DNA of 64,000 bases. Origin: Crenalkalicoccus roseus. GTDB lineage: Bacteria > Pseudomonadota > Alphaproteobacteria > Acetobacterales > Acetobacteraceae. Made by a program: the position numbers and the translations under genes. The DNA is taken from the NCBI RefSeq assembly GCF_004761865.1, contig NZ_SJDM01000004.1:62001-126000 (forward strand). The letters are read 5' to 3'. Below are positions 9,637 through 19,394 of the stretch, piece by piece. The notes beneath the pieces are model-generated. The model had not been told where the DNA came from, searched no databases, and saw only the letters and a program-made list of their open reading frames with translations. The number at the start of each line of letters is the position of its first letter. Position 1 is the first letter of the stretch.

Positions 9637-11488
9637 GAAGGCCGAGCGGCAGGACGAGAAGGGCACCGAGGGAAGCCGCGGCGCCGGCCCGGGGCGCACC
9701 GGGCGCAGGGCGAGGGAGGCGGTGGTCCGGGGGATCCCGGTCTCCGCCGGCATCGCCATCGGCCCGATCTACGACACCACCGACGTCCCGGCGGAGGCGC
9801 CGCGCCGCAACATCGCCCCGGGCGAGGTGGAGGCGGAGCGCCAGCGCCTGGCCGAGGCGGTGGCGCTGTCGCGCAAGCAGCTCGGCAAGCTGAAGAACCG
9901 CCTCGGCGTGCTGCCCGAGGAGGCGCAGGAGGAGCTGGCGCCGCTGCTCGACGCCTATGTGCTCATGCTCGGCAACTCCCGCCTGCTGCGCGGCGCGCGC
10001 AAGCGGATCGAGCAGGAGCTGACCGCGGCCGAGACGGCGGTGCAGGACGAGGCGGAGGCGATCGCCGCCGCCATTCTCGCCGCGCGCGACGACGACCGAG
10101 CCGGCCTCCGCCGCCGCGCCGACGAGGTGCGGGAGATCGCCCGCCGGCTGACCCGCAACCTGACCGCCACCCCCTTCCGCAGCCTGAAGGAGGTGCCCGC
10201 CGGCTCGATCCTGGTAGCCGAGGAGCTGACGCCGGCCGACGCGGCGCTGCTCGACCCCTCGCGCATCGCCGGTGTGGCGACCGAGGAGGGGGGCGCGGAT
10301 GGGCATACCGCGATCATGCTCCGCGCCCTCGGCATCCCCGCCGTGCTCGGCGCGCAGGGCCTGACCGAGAGCGCGGCGCGCGGCGACATGGCGGTGCTGG
10401 ACGGCAGCGCTGGCACCATCGTGCTGCGCCCGGGCGAGAAGGCGCTGGCCGAGGGGCGCGAGGCGCTCGCCGCCTTCGCGCGGGAGCGGGCGCGGCTCGG
10501 CAAGCTGCGCCGCCTGCCGGCCGTGACCACGGACGGGGAGGAGGTGGAGCTGCAGGCCAACCTCGAGATCCCGGCCGAGCTGCCGCTGATCCAGCAATCC
10601 GGCGCCCAGGGCATCGGCCTGCTGCGTACCGAGTTCCTGTTCATGAACCGCGAGGACCTGCCGGACGAGGAGGCGCAGGTCGGGGCCTATGCCCAGGTGC
10701 TGGAGGCGATGGGTGGCGCCCCGGTCACCATCCGCGTACTCGACTGGGGCGGGGAGAAGGACATGCAGGCCCTGGCCGAGGGGATCGAGCCGGTGCATGC
10801 CGGGCCCAACCCCGCGCTCGGCCTGCGTGGCATCCGGCTGCTGCTGAAGCGGCCGGAGCTGCTGGAGGCGCAGTTCGCCGCCATCCTGCGCGTCGCCGAG
10901 AGGGGGCCGGTGCGCATCCTGCTGCCGCTGGTCACCACGCCCGAGGAGGTGAAGCAGACGCGCGAGATCTACGAACGCGTGGCGCGCCGCCTGCGCCGGC
11001 GCGGCGTGGCGCTGCCGGACAAGCTGCCCGAGATCGGCGCCATGATCGAGACGCCGGGAGCCGCGCTCGCCGCCGACGCCATCGCGCTCGAGGCCGACTT
11101 CTTCGCCATCGGCACCAACGACCTCGCCATGTACACCCTGGCGGTGGATCGCGGCGAGGCGGAGGTGGCGCATCTCTACGACCCGCTGCACCCGGCGGTG
11201 CTGCGGCTGGTGCAGTTCGCCACCGAGGCGGCGCTCAGGCTGCGCATGCCGGTTTCGGTCTGCGGCGAGATGGCGGGCAATCCCCGCCTGGTGCCGCTGC
11301 TGCTGGGCCTCGGCATCCGCTGCCTGTCCATGAACGCAAGCGCGATTCCGCGCGTGAAGCAGGCGGTGCGCGCCCTCGACATCGCCGACTGCGCGCGCTT
11401 CGCGCGCCGAGTGATGGAGCAGTCCGACCCGGCGCGGATCCACGAGCTGGTGCTCGGCTTCGCCGAGGGGGCACCGGAGAAGGCGTAG
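9626..11488 (+). CDS. ptsI: Phosphoenolpyruvate-protein phosphotransferase (PTS enzyme I)
   Basis: 620-aa EI that transfers phosphate from PEP to HPr. Order: a basic, unstructured N-terminal extension of about 30 residues; an HPr-binding helical domain; the swivelling His domain with His227 in GGADGHTAIML; then the PEP-binding barrel with GLLRTEFLFMNR and the GTNDLAMYTLAVDR signature carrying conserved Asn and Asp. There is no N-terminal GAF domain, so it is not the PtsP/EI-Ntr form. It overlaps the HPr gene by 11 nt and ends the operon; a hairpin follows 20 nt later. Confidence 0.95.
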   Translation: MKTEKAERQDEKGTEGSRGAGPGRTGRRAREAVVRGIPVSAGIAIGPIYDTTDVPAEAPRRNIAPGEVEAERQRLAEAVALSRKQLGKLKNRLGVLPEEAQEELAPLLDAYVLMLGNSRLLRGARKRIEQELTAAETAVQDEAEAIAAAILAARDDDRAGLRRRADEVREIARRLTRNLTATPFRSLKEVPAGSILVAEELTPADAALLDPSRIAGVATEEGGADGHTAIMLRALGIPAVLGAQGLTESAARGDMAVLDGSAGTIVLRPGEKALAEGREALAAFARERARLGKLRRLPAVTTDGEEVELQANLEIPAELPLIQQSGAQGIGLLRTEFLFMNREDLPDEEAQVGAYAQVLEAMGGAPVTIRVLDWGGEKDMQALAEGIEPVHAGPNPALGLRGIRLLLKRPELLEAQFAAILRVAERGPVRILLPLVTTPEEVKQTREIYERVARRLRRRGVALPDKLPEIGAMIETPGAALAADAIALEADFFAIGTNDLAMYTLAVDRGEAEVAHLYDPLHPAVLRLVQFATEAALRLRMPVSVCGEMAGNPRLVPLLLGLGIRCLSMNASAIPRVKQAVRALDIADCARFARRVMEQSDPARIHELVLGFAEGAPEKA

Positions 11489-11508
11489 GGCGGATCCCGT
11501 TCGGGTGG

Positions 11509-11528
11509 CCTCACCTGATCGGGTGAGG
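11509..11528 (+). terminator. Hairpin after the PTS operon
   Basis: CCTCACC, six-base loop, GGTGAGG: a perfect 7-bp stem 20 nt after the EI stop. It has no U-run, so it may be a Rho-dependent end, an mRNA 3' stabiliser or an operator. Confidence 0.35.
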
Positions 11529-11649
11529 ATGCCCGCACATCGAGAAGCCGGCACCTTTGCCGCGCGCCGGGGCGGACGGAAAACGCCCTGGCGCCTGCGC
11601 GCTTCCGGCTGTTTCCATCCGTCCGCGATCTGTTCTAGCTTCGCCGCGC

Positions 11650-13512
11650 ATGCCGCCCGCCAAGGTCGGCCGCGCGCGCAGCCGGAAGGCCGCCCCCCGG
11701 CCCAAGGCTCCGCCGCGCCGTGCCGGCACCTCCGCCTCCTCCCCTCCCGCCACCGCCCGGGCGCCGCGCCGGGGCGGCTGGCGGCGCCTGCTCTCCTGGC
11801 TGGTGCTGGCCACAGTCTGGGGCGGCCTCGCGCTCGGGGTCGCGCTGCTCTGGTTCACCTGGGACATGCCGCGGCCCGACTCGGCGCTCGCCGCCACGCG
11901 GCGCCCCTCGGTCACGCTGCTCGCGGCGGACGGCTCCCTTCTTGCCACGCAGGGCGACCTCTATGGGCGGACGGTGCGGCTGCGCGAATTGCCCGCGCAC
12001 CTGCCGGCGGCGCTGCTCGCGGTGGAGGACCGGCGCTTCCACCGCCATCCCGGCCTCGACCCGGCCGGCCTCGCCCGCGCCGCCTGGGCGAATTGGCGGG
12101 CGGGGGAGGTGGTGCAGGGCGGCTCCACGCTGACACAGCAGCTCGCCAAGAACCTGTTCCTGACGCCGGAGCGCAGCCTGCGCCGCAAGGTGCAGGAGGC
12201 GCTGCTGGCGCTGTGGCTGGAACGGCGCTTCACCAAGGACCAGCTTCTCGAGATCTATCTCAACCGCGTCTATCTCGGCGCCGGCGCCTATGGGGTGGAT
12301 GCCGCGGCGCGCCTCTATTTCGGCCTTCCCGCCGCGCGGGTTTCGGTGTGGCAGGCGGCGATGCTGGCCGGGCTGCCCAAGGCGCCCTCGCGCTACAACC
12401 CCCGCGCCTCGCCCGATCTCGCCATGGCCCGCGCCGCCGAGGTGCTGGAGGCGATGGTGGAGACCGGGGTCCTCACTGCCGCGCAGATGCAGGCGGAGCT
12501 TGCCCGGATGCGCATCCCGGACCGCCCGCCGCTCGGCGCCGGCTGGTTCGCCGACTGGGCGCTGGACGGGCTGGCGGAGCGCTTCCCCGGCAATGCCGAC
12601 CTGACGCTGCGCGCCACGCTCGATCCCCGCCTGCAGGCGGTGGCGGAGGCGCGCCTCGCGGCGCTGCTGGAGGGGCCGGGGGCGCGGGCGGGCGTCACCC
12701 AGGGCGCGGTGGTGGTGCTGGAGGCGGGAAGCGGGGCGGTGCGCGCCATGGTGGGCGGGCGGGACTACCGGACGAGCCAGTTCAACCGCGCCGCCAGCGC
12801 CCGCCGCCAGCCCGGCTCCGCCTTCAAGCCCTTCGTCTTCCTCGCCGCGCTGGAGCGGGGAATGCGCCCGGAGGACGCCGTCTCCGACGCGCCGCTGTCG
12901 CTGCGCGGCTGGTCGCCGGGCAACGGCGCCTGGCGCACGCGCGGCGAGATCACGCTGGAGGAGGCACTGGCGCAGAGCGTGAACACCGCCGCGGTGCGGG
13001 TGCTGCTGCGCGCCGGCGGGCCGCGCGCCGCGGCCGAGGTGGCGGAGCGGCTCGGCCTCTCCGGACGATTCCCGAACGACGCCTCGCTGGCGCTGGGCAC
13101 GGGAGAGGTGACGCTGCTCGACCTCGCCGCGGCCTATGCCGCCATCGCCAATGGCGGGCTGCGGGTGGAGCCCTTCGGCATCGCCGCCGCCAGCGCCGAG
13201 GGCCGCGCCCTGCCCGTGGCGCGCCCGGGGCCGCGGCGGGTGGTGGCGGCGGAGGATGCGGCGGCGCTCAGGCGGATGCTCGTTGCGGTGGTGGCGCGCG
13301 GCACCGGCCGCGCCGCCGCGGTGCCGGGGCGGGCGGTCGGGGGCAAGACCGGGACCACCCAGGATTTCCGCGACGCCTGGTTCGTCGGCTTCGCGGGGCC
13401 GGCGGTGATCGGCGTCTGGCTCGGCAATGACGACGGCAGACCGATGGAGGAGGTGCGGGGCGGCACCCTGCCGGCGCTGCTGTTCCGGGAAGTGGCGGCG
13501 GCGCTGCCCTGA
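11650..13512 (+). CDS. Class A penicillin-binding protein (PBP1A type)
   Basis: Bifunctional peptidoglycan synthase, 620 aa. Order: basic Pro-rich cytoplasmic tail (1-45), one membrane helix (about 47-68), GT51 glycosyltransferase with catalytic Glu126 in VEDRRFHRH and the GGSTLTQQLAKNLFL motif, then transpeptidase with Ser390 in SAFK, SVN at 443-445 and KTGT at 566-569. All catalytic motifs are intact. It lacks the C-terminal domain typical of PBP1C. The frame is open to 11557, but family-like character and the ATG at 11650 favour the later start. A TGTTCTAG motif sits only 12 nt upstream. Confidence 0.95.
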   Translation: MPPAKVGRARSRKAAPRPKAPPRRAGTSASSPPATARAPRRGGWRRLLSWLVLATVWGGLALGVALLWFTWDMPRPDSALAATRRPSVTLLAADGSLLATQGDLYGRTVRLRELPAHLPAALLAVEDRRFHRHPGLDPAGLARAAWANWRAGEVVQGGSTLTQQLAKNLFLTPERSLRRKVQEALLALWLERRFTKDQLLEIYLNRVYLGAGAYGVDAAARLYFGLPAARVSVWQAAMLAGLPKAPSRYNPRASPDLAMARAAEVLEAMVETGVLTAAQMQAELARMRIPDRPPLGAGWFADWALDGLAERFPGNADLTLRATLDPRLQAVAEARLAALLEGPGARAGVTQGAVVVLEAGSGAVRAMVGGRDYRTSQFNRAASARRQPGSAFKPFVFLAALERGMRPEDAVSDAPLSLRGWSPGNGAWRTRGEITLEEALAQSVNTAAVRVLLRAGGPRAAAEVAERLGLSGRFPNDASLALGTGEVTLLDLAAAYAAIANGGLRVEPFGIAAASAEGRALPVARPGPRRVVAAEDAAALRRMLVAVVARGTGRAAAVPGRAVGGKTGTTQDFRDAWFVGFAGPAVIGVWLGNDDGRPMEEVRGGTLPALLFREVAAALP

Positions 13513-13602
13513 GGCCGCACGCTTCCCGCCCGCGCGGCGGCCGGTTCATGCAGATCCCACCGGGCGCGACCGCCCGCACCGGCACCATGCCGCCGCCCGA
13601 GG

Positions 13603-13622
13603 GCGGATCGGTTGCGATCCGC
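13603..13622. terminator. Hairpin between convergent genes
   Basis: Perfect 8-bp stem GCGGATCG / CGATCCGC with loop GTTG, placed between the PBP gene (plus) and the FAD oxidoreductase gene (minus). It could act on both strands. It lacks a clear T-run on either side. Confidence 0.4.
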
Positions 13623-13633
13623 GGGGCCTGGCA

Positions 13634-15046
13634 TCAGTTGGGCGGCAGCACCTTGCCGGGGTTCATCAGGCCCCGCGGGTCGAGCGCGCGCTTGATGCCG
13701 CGCATCACCTCGATGGCCAGCGGGTCCTTCAGCGCCGACATGACGTGCAGCTTGGAAAGACCGATGCCGTGTTCCGCGCTGAAGCTGCCGCCGAGGGCGA
13801 CGGCGATCTCGTTCACTACCATGTCGGCCGCGCCGGCGCGCGCCACCCATTCCTCGCGCGTGACGCCGGCGGGCGCCTTCAGGCCGAGATGGATGTTGCC
13901 GTCCCCGGCATGGCCGAGCGCCACCATCTCGCCCTCCGGCCAGCGCTCCGCCAGGGCGCGTTCGGCACGGGCCAGGAACTCCGGCACGGCGGAGACGGGA
14001 ACGGCGGTGTCGGTGCTGATCGCGGGGCCGGCGGCGCGCGAGAATTCGGGGAAGTCCTCGCGGATGCGCCAGAAGGCGGCGCGCTGCGCCTCGCTCTCCG
14101 CCAGCACGGCATCGGTGCATTCCCCGGCCTCGCTGGCCTCGAACAGCGCGGCCTCCAGCATCTGCCGCACCGGCACCGCCGGGTGCGCGGCGGCGAGTTC
14201 CACCATCACGTACCAGGGCGAATCGAGCGGCAGCGGCAGGCGCAGATGCGGCCCGTGGCGCGCGACGATCTCGAGGCAGACGCGCTTGATCAGCTCGAAG
14301 CCGATCACCTCCGCCCCGCTCGCCATGACCCGCGAGAGCAGCGCCAGCGCCGCGTCGGGCGAGGACACGGCGACGAAGGCCGTCTCCACCGCGCGCAGCC
14401 GCGGCACCAGGCGCAGCGCCGCGGCGGTGATGACGCCGAGCGTGCCCTCGGCGCCGATGAACAGGTGCCGCAGCGCGTAGCCGCTGTTGTCCTTGCGCAC
14501 GCGCCGCAGGTCGTCCAGCACCCGCCCGTCGGGCAGCACCACCTCGAGCCCCAGCACCAGGTCCCGCGCATTGCCCCAGCGGATGGTGCGTATGCCGCCC
14601 GCATTGGTCGAGAGCATGCCGCCGATCTGAGCGCTGCCCTGCGCGCCCCAGGCGATGGGAAACAGCCGGTCGGCTTCCAGCGCCGCCTGCTGCACCTGCT
14701 GCACGACGCAGCCGGCCTCGGCGACGATGGAGAAGTCGCGCGCATCCACGTCGCGGATGCGGTTCAGCCGCTCCAGGCTGAGGATCACCGCGGGCGGAGC
14801 CGAGGGGGGCAGGATCGCCCCGCCGCAGAGCCCGGTGCGTCCGCCCGCGGGCACCACGGCGAGGCGGTGCGCGTCGCACCGGCGGAGGATCTCCGCGACC
14901 TCCGCCGTGCTGCCGGGGCGCAGCACGGCGATCGGCGTGCCGCCGCGGATGCCGCGCCAGTCGGCGACATAGGCGGCGATGTCCTCCGGCTCGTGCAGGC
15001 AGTGGCGGGGGCCGACGGCTTCGGCAAGCGATGCGAGCGGGGTCAT
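13634..15046 (-). CDS. FAD-binding oxidoreductase (D-2-hydroxyacid dehydrogenase, GlcD/D2HGDH type)
   Basis: 470-aa flavoprotein of the vanillyl-alcohol-oxidase fold that oxidises D-2-hydroxy acids (D-lactate, glycolate or D-2-hydroxyglutarate). The FAD-binding half shows PAGGRTGLCGG near residues 66-76, then SAQIGGMLSTNAGG and the GAEGTLGVIT loop. The C-terminal cap carries GHAGDGNIHL, with His likely ligating a metal, and SAEHGIG. It ends DPRGLMNPGKVLP, a family hallmark. It is 178 nt downstream of coaBC. No GlcE/GlcF partner is adjacent; a CCG-type Fe-S protein lies 14 kb away. Substrate is unresolved; single-subunit D-2-hydroxyglutarate dehydrogenase is plausible. Confidence 0.9.
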   Translation of the reverse strand: MTPLASLAEAVGPRHCLHEPEDIAAYVADWRGIRGGTPIAVLRPGSTAEVAEILRRCDAHRLAVVPAGGRTGLCGGAILPPSAPPAVILSLERLNRIRDVDARDFSIVAEAGCVVQQVQQAALEADRLFPIAWGAQGSAQIGGMLSTNAGGIRTIRWGNARDLVLGLEVVLPDGRVLDDLRRVRKDNSGYALRHLFIGAEGTLGVITAAALRLVPRLRAVETAFVAVSSPDAALALLSRVMASGAEVIGFELIKRVCLEIVARHGPHLRLPLPLDSPWYVMVELAAAHPAVPVRQMLEAALFEASEAGECTDAVLAESEAQRAAFWRIREDFPEFSRAAGPAISTDTAVPVSAVPEFLARAERALAERWPEGEMVALGHAGDGNIHLGLKAPAGVTREEWVARAGAADMVVNEIAVALGGSFSAEHGIGLSKLHVMSALKDPLAIEVMRGIKRALDPRGLMNPGKVLPPN

Positions 15047-15224
15047 GGGAAGCGCTGGTTCCAAGGCTGCTCTGGACAGGAGGAAGGGGGCTGCCGCCGG
15101 GCCGGAAGCGGCCGGCGCAGGCCATGCGATCGACCCCGCAGCATAGGCGCGGCGGAGAGCCTCCGCCACCGGCCCCGTTCCCTGGCCGCGCCCGCGTCGC
15201 CTCCGGTCCGCCGCGGCGGGCCGA

Positions 15225-16412
15225 TCAGCGCAGATGCTCGGCGATGCGCCGCGCGAGGCGTGCGGCGACCTCCTCCTTCGGCATCTCCGGCCAGTCCTCG
15301 ACCCCTGCCTCGGTGATGAGGTGGACGCGGTTGGCCGCACCCCCCATGACGCCGCCGGAGACGTCGTTGGCCACGATCCAGTCGCAGCCCTTGCGGGCGC
15401 GCTTCGCCACCGCGTGCTCGACCACACGCTCGGTCTCCGCGGCGAAGCCCACCACCAGCGCCGGTCGCCGCGCATGGGCCGAAAGCGTGGCCAGGATGTC
15501 GGGGTTGAGCGCCATGGCGAGGGTGGGGGCCGGGGCGCCGGCCTCCTTCTTCAGCTTCTGCGCCGCCTCCCGCGCCACCCGCCAGTCGGCGACGGCGGCG
15601 GCCATCACCGCGATGTCGGCGGGCAGCGCCGCCTCGCAGGCGGCGAGCATCTCCCGCGCCGATTCCACGCGCCGTACCGTGACGCCGGGCGGATCCGGAA
15701 TCGCCACCGGCCCGGAGACCAGCGTCACCCGCGCCCCGAGCGCGGCCAGCGCCGCCGCGATGGCGTGGCCCTGCCTGCCGCTCGAACGGTTGGCGATGTA
15801 GCGCACCGGATCGATCGGCTCGTGCGTCGGGCCGGAGGTGACGAGGGCGTGCCGGCCGGCGAGCGGCCGCGCCGCCGGGGCCAGCAGCGCGGCGATGGTG
15901 GCGTGGATCTCGGGCGGCTCGGCGAGGCGGCCCGGCCCGCTCTCGGGCTCGGCCATCGGCCCCTCTCCGGGACCGACAACATGAACGCCCCGCGCGGCGA
16001 GGCTGGCGAGGTTGGCCCGCGTCGCCGGGTGTTCCCACATCGCCGGGTTCATCGCCGGCGCCACCAGCACCGGGGCGCGAGTGGCCAGCAGCACGGTCGA
16101 GGCGAGGTCGTCCGCAAGGCCGAGCGCCATCTTCGCCAGCAGGTCGGCCGAGGCCGGCGCCACCACGACCAGGTCGGGCAGGCGGGCGAGGCGGATATGA
16201 CCGATCTCGGCCTCCGCCGCCCAGAGGTCGTCGTGCACCCGGGCGCCGGTGATCGCCGCCAGCGCCTCCCGCGTCACGAAGCGCGCGCCGGCGGCGGTGA
16301 GGATGGCGGTGACGGCGGCGCCGTCCCTGCGCAGCAGCCGCACCAGCTCCAGCGCCTTGTAGGCGGCGACGCTGCCCGAGACCACCAGCAGGATGTGCTT
16401 GCCCGTGAGCAT
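15225..16412 (-). CDS. coaBC: Bifunctional phosphopantothenoylcysteine decarboxylase/synthase
   Basis: 395-aa CoaBC (Dfp) carrying two consecutive steps of coenzyme A synthesis. The N-terminal CoaC flavoprotein domain shows GSVAAYKALELVRLL, PASADLLAKMALG and the PAMNPAMW active-site stretch. The C-terminal CoaB domain starts near residue 185 with VTSGPTHEPIDPVRYI and NRSSGRQG, followed by AAVADWR and VGFAAET. Both domains look complete. It is 39 nt downstream of trkH on the same strand and may share its transcript. Confidence 0.96.
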   Translation of the reverse strand: MLTGKHILLVVSGSVAAYKALELVRLLRRDGAAVTAILTAAGARFVTREALAAITGARVHDDLWAAEAEIGHIRLARLPDLVVVAPASADLLAKMALGLADDLASTVLLATRAPVLVAPAMNPAMWEHPATRANLASLAARGVHVVGPGEGPMAEPESGPGRLAEPPEIHATIAALLAPAARPLAGRHALVTSGPTHEPIDPVRYIANRSSGRQGHAIAAALAALGARVTLVSGPVAIPDPPGVTVRRVESAREMLAACEAALPADIAVMAAAVADWRVAREAAQKLKKEAGAPAPTLAMALNPDILATLSAHARRPALVVGFAAETERVVEHAVAKRARKGCDWIVANDVSGGVMGGAANRVHLITEAGVEDWPEMPKEEVAARLARRIAEHLR

Positions 16413-16451
16413 GGCGGAACAGTAGCGCGGGCCGCCGCCGCTGTCCCGCCC

Positions 16452-17951
16452 CTATCCCCGCCAGAAGCGCGGCATGAACAGCACCAGCACGGTGAACAGC
16501 TCCAGCCGGCCGAGCAGCATGGCGAAGGAAAGCAGCCACTTCGCCGCCGCCGGCAGGGGCGCGAAGCTGCCCGCCGGGCCGATCGTCTCGCCGAGGCCGG
16601 GGCCGACATTGGACAGCGCCGCGACCGCGGCCGAGGCGCTGGTCAGGAAGTCGAGGTCGAGGGCCATCAGGGCGATGGTCAGCGCCCCGTAGCAGATGAA
16701 GTAGAGCGAGAAGAACACCACCACCGAGCCCACCACCTCGTCGGGCAGGAGGCGGCCGGCATAGGCGCGGGGGAACACGCCGCGGGGGAAGACCAGGCGC
16801 AGGAACTGCGCCCGCAGCATGATCGCCATCACCTCGAAGCGGAAGATCTTCATGCCGCCCGCGGTCGAGCCGGTGCAGCCGCCGACGAACATCAGGCCGA
16901 AGAACAGGCCTACCGCCGCGTTGCCCCAGGCGGCGTAGTCGGCGCTGGCGTAGCCCGTGGTGGTCACCACCGAGACGGTGTTGAAGGCGGCGTGGCGCAG
17001 CGCGTCGGCCAGGCCGTACTGGCCGGTGGCGGCCAGGTAGAGGGTCAGCGCGCAGACCACCGCGGCGAGGAAGGCGAGCAGCGTCCTCACCTGGCTGTCG
17101 CGCAGCGCGTCCCACCCGCCCTGCAGCAGCCGCACGTACAGTACGAAGGGCACGGCCCCCGCGATCATGCCGAAGGTGGCGATCCAGTGGATCGCCGGAA
17201 CGTCCCAGTTGCCGAGCGAGGCGTCGGAGGTCGAATACCCCGCCGTCGAGATGGTGGTGAGCGCGTGCGCCGCCGCGTCGAAGGGCGTCATGCCGGCGGC
17301 CCAGTAGGCGAAGGCCCAGAGGACGGTGAGGCCGAGATAGACGAGGCCGATCGCCACCGCGATCTGGCGCACCCGCGGCATCACCTTCTCCGACCGATCG
17401 GAGGATTCGGTGCGGAACATCTGCATGCCGCCGACGCCGAGCGCGGGCAGGATCGCCACCGCGGTGGCGATGATGCCGACGCCGCCCATCCACTGCAGCA
17501 GCGCGCGCCAGAGCAGGATGCCGGGCGGCGCGTGGTCGAGCCCCGTCACCACGGTCGCGCCCGTCGTGGTCAGGCCGGAGACCGCCTCGAAGAAGGCGTG
17601 GGTGGCGCTGCCGCCAAGCCCCTCATGCGCCGAGAGGAAGAAGGGCAGCGCGGCGAAGGCGGAGACGGTGGCCCAGCTCAGCGGCGTCAGCACGAAGGCC
17701 TGGCGCAGCGTCAGCCCGCCGGAAAGCCGGCAGCGGGAGGCGCGGAACAGGACGCCCCCCACCAGGAAGGTCACGGCGCTGGAGACCGCGAAGACCTGCC
17801 AGTCCGGATTCCCGGCCGCCGCGTCCACCAGCACCGGCAGCAGCATCAGCCCCGCCAGCGCCAGCAGCATCCCCGAGACGAGATGCAGCACCGGGCGTAG
17901 CTGCGGCGGAGACCAGGCGGGCCGCCGCGGGGCGTCGGACGCGGGATCCAT
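16452..17951 (-). CDS. trkH: Trk-type K+ uptake channel TrkH
   Basis: 499-aa membrane subunit of a Trk/Ktr potassium system. Hydrophobic helices alternate with four P-loop filters, visible as TTTGAT, TISTAGYS, VTTTGYAS and SNVGPGLG, each with the filter glycine. It starts on the base next to the trkA stop (zero spacing), so the gating subunit and channel are made together. Placed after the Mrp antiporter genes, it suggests a combined cation-homeostasis operon. Confidence 0.95.
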   Translation of the reverse strand: MDPASDAPRRPAWSPPQLRPVLHLVSGMLLALAGLMLLPVLVDAAAGNPDWQVFAVSSAVTFLVGGVLFRASRCRLSGGLTLRQAFVLTPLSWATVSAFAALPFFLSAHEGLGGSATHAFFEAVSGLTTTGATVVTGLDHAPPGILLWRALLQWMGGVGIIATAVAILPALGVGGMQMFRTESSDRSEKVMPRVRQIAVAIGLVYLGLTVLWAFAYWAAGMTPFDAAAHALTTISTAGYSTSDASLGNWDVPAIHWIATFGMIAGAVPFVLYVRLLQGGWDALRDSQVRTLLAFLAAVVCALTLYLAATGQYGLADALRHAAFNTVSVVTTTGYASADYAAWGNAAVGLFFGLMFVGGCTGSTAGGMKIFRFEVMAIMLRAQFLRLVFPRGVFPRAYAGRLLPDEVVGSVVVFFSLYFICYGALTIALMALDLDFLTSASAAVAALSNVGPGLGETIGPAGSFAPLPAAAKWLLSFAMLLGRLELFTVLVLFMPRFWRG

Positions 17952-19355
17952 TCAGGACGGGCTCGCGGCCGGCTCGCCCGCGGGCGCCTCGCCGGCGATG
18001 ATGTTCTCCGCCTCGTGCAGGGCGTTGTAGGAGACGATGGCGATCACGCTGTCGCCTGGGCGGATCGCGGTCTCCGCCGTCGGGATGATCACCTCGCCCG
18101 CGCGCACGATGGCGCCGACCAGCATCCCCGCCGGCATGCCGACCGCGCGCAGCGGGCCGGAGACGAGGCGCGAGCCCGGCAGCGCCTCGGCCTCGATCAC
18201 CTCGCCGAAATCCTCCCGCAGCGTGTACACGGCGGCGATGGCGCCGCGGCGGACATGGCGCAGGATGGTGGAGATGGTGATGGCGCTCGGGCTCACCACC
18301 GCGTCGATGCCGAAGGTGGGGAGAAGCGGCTCGTAGGACGCCTTGTTGACCAGCGTGATGGCCCGCTGGCAGCCGGCGCGCTTGGCGAGGATGGAGGAGA
18401 AGATGTTGGTCTCGTCGTCGTTGGTGACGGCGACCACGGTCTCCGCCGCCTGCACGTTCGCCTCCTCCAGCACCTCCACGTCGAGCGCGTCGCCGTGCAG
18501 GATCACCGCCCGGCCGCCCAGCTCGCGGGCGATCTCGTCGGCGCGGGCGCGGGACATCTCCACGATCTTGAGGGAGACCAGCGGCGCCTCGCGCACCAGC
18601 ATGCGCGCGAGGTGCAGGCCGACATTGCCGCCCCCCACGAGAACCACCCTGCGCGCCACCCGCTCCCGGTGCCCAAAGGCGGCCATCACTCCCTCGACTG
18701 CGGCGGGCTCCGTCACGACGTAGACGTCGTCGCCGCACTGCACGCGATCGTCACCGCCGGGCACGAAGGCATGGCCCTCGCGCAGGATCGCCACCACCAC
18801 GAAGTTCCGGTTCGGCAGGCGACCGGGCAGGTCGCGCAGCGCGAGGCCGGCCATGGGGCAGGAGGCGTCGGTGCAGTGTATGCCGAGGAGCTGCACGCGC
18901 CCGCCGGCCAGCGGCACCATGTCGAAGGCCCCCGGCGTGCGCAGCCTTCGCGCGATGCCGCGGGCCACCTCCACCTCGGGAGAGATGATGACGTTGATCG
19001 GAAGCTGCTGGTCGGCGTACAGGCCGCGCCAGATCGGCTCCAGATAGCCCGCGTGGCGCACGCGCGCGATCCGCCGCTTCACCCGGAACAGCGAGTAGGC
19101 GACCTGGCAGGCCACCATGTTCACCTCGTCCGAGCGCGTGACGGCGATCAGCATGTCCGCGTCCTGCGCTCCCGCCCGCGCCAGGACCTCCGGATGCGAG
19201 GCGTAGCCCACCATGCCGCGGACGTCGTAGCTCTCGTCGGCGCGCCGCGCCTGTTCCGGCGAGACGTCTATGACCGTGATGTCGATGCCTTCCGAGGCCA
19301 AGTGCCGCGCGATCGTGGAGCCGACCTGCCCCGCGCCGCAGATGATCACGCGCAT
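17952..19355 (-). CDS. trkA: Trk system regulatory NAD-binding subunit TrkA
   Basis: 467-aa peripheral subunit that gates TrkH. It is a tandem RCK protein: the first Rossmann motif GAGQVGSTIARHL is at residues 6-18, the second VGGGNVGLHLARML near 235-250, each followed by a TrkA_C domain. Length matches E. coli TrkA (458). The gene is 39 nt after mrpG and abuts trkH directly. Confidence 0.96.
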   Translation of the reverse strand: MRVIICGAGQVGSTIARHLASEGIDITVIDVSPEQARRADESYDVRGMVGYASHPEVLARAGAQDADMLIAVTRSDEVNMVACQVAYSLFRVKRRIARVRHAGYLEPIWRGLYADQQLPINVIISPEVEVARGIARRLRTPGAFDMVPLAGGRVQLLGIHCTDASCPMAGLALRDLPGRLPNRNFVVVAILREGHAFVPGGDDRVQCGDDVYVVTEPAAVEGVMAAFGHRERVARRVVLVGGGNVGLHLARMLVREAPLVSLKIVEMSRARADEIARELGGRAVILHGDALDVEVLEEANVQAAETVVAVTNDDETNIFSSILAKRAGCQRAITLVNKASYEPLLPTFGIDAVVSPSAITISTILRHVRRGAIAAVYTLREDFGEVIEAEALPGSRLVSGPLRAVGMPAGMLVGAIVRAGEVIIPTAETAIRPGDSVIAIVSYNALHEAENIIAGEAPAGEPAASPS

Positions 19356-19394
19356 TGCCGCCTCCTGTCCGCTCGGGATCCGCGGGAGGCCTCC

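Noticed and set aside
15234-17900. Nearly 900-codon plus-strand open frame opposite coaBC and trkH
   Set aside because: Composition-driven; CoaBC and TrkH on the other strand are unambiguous.
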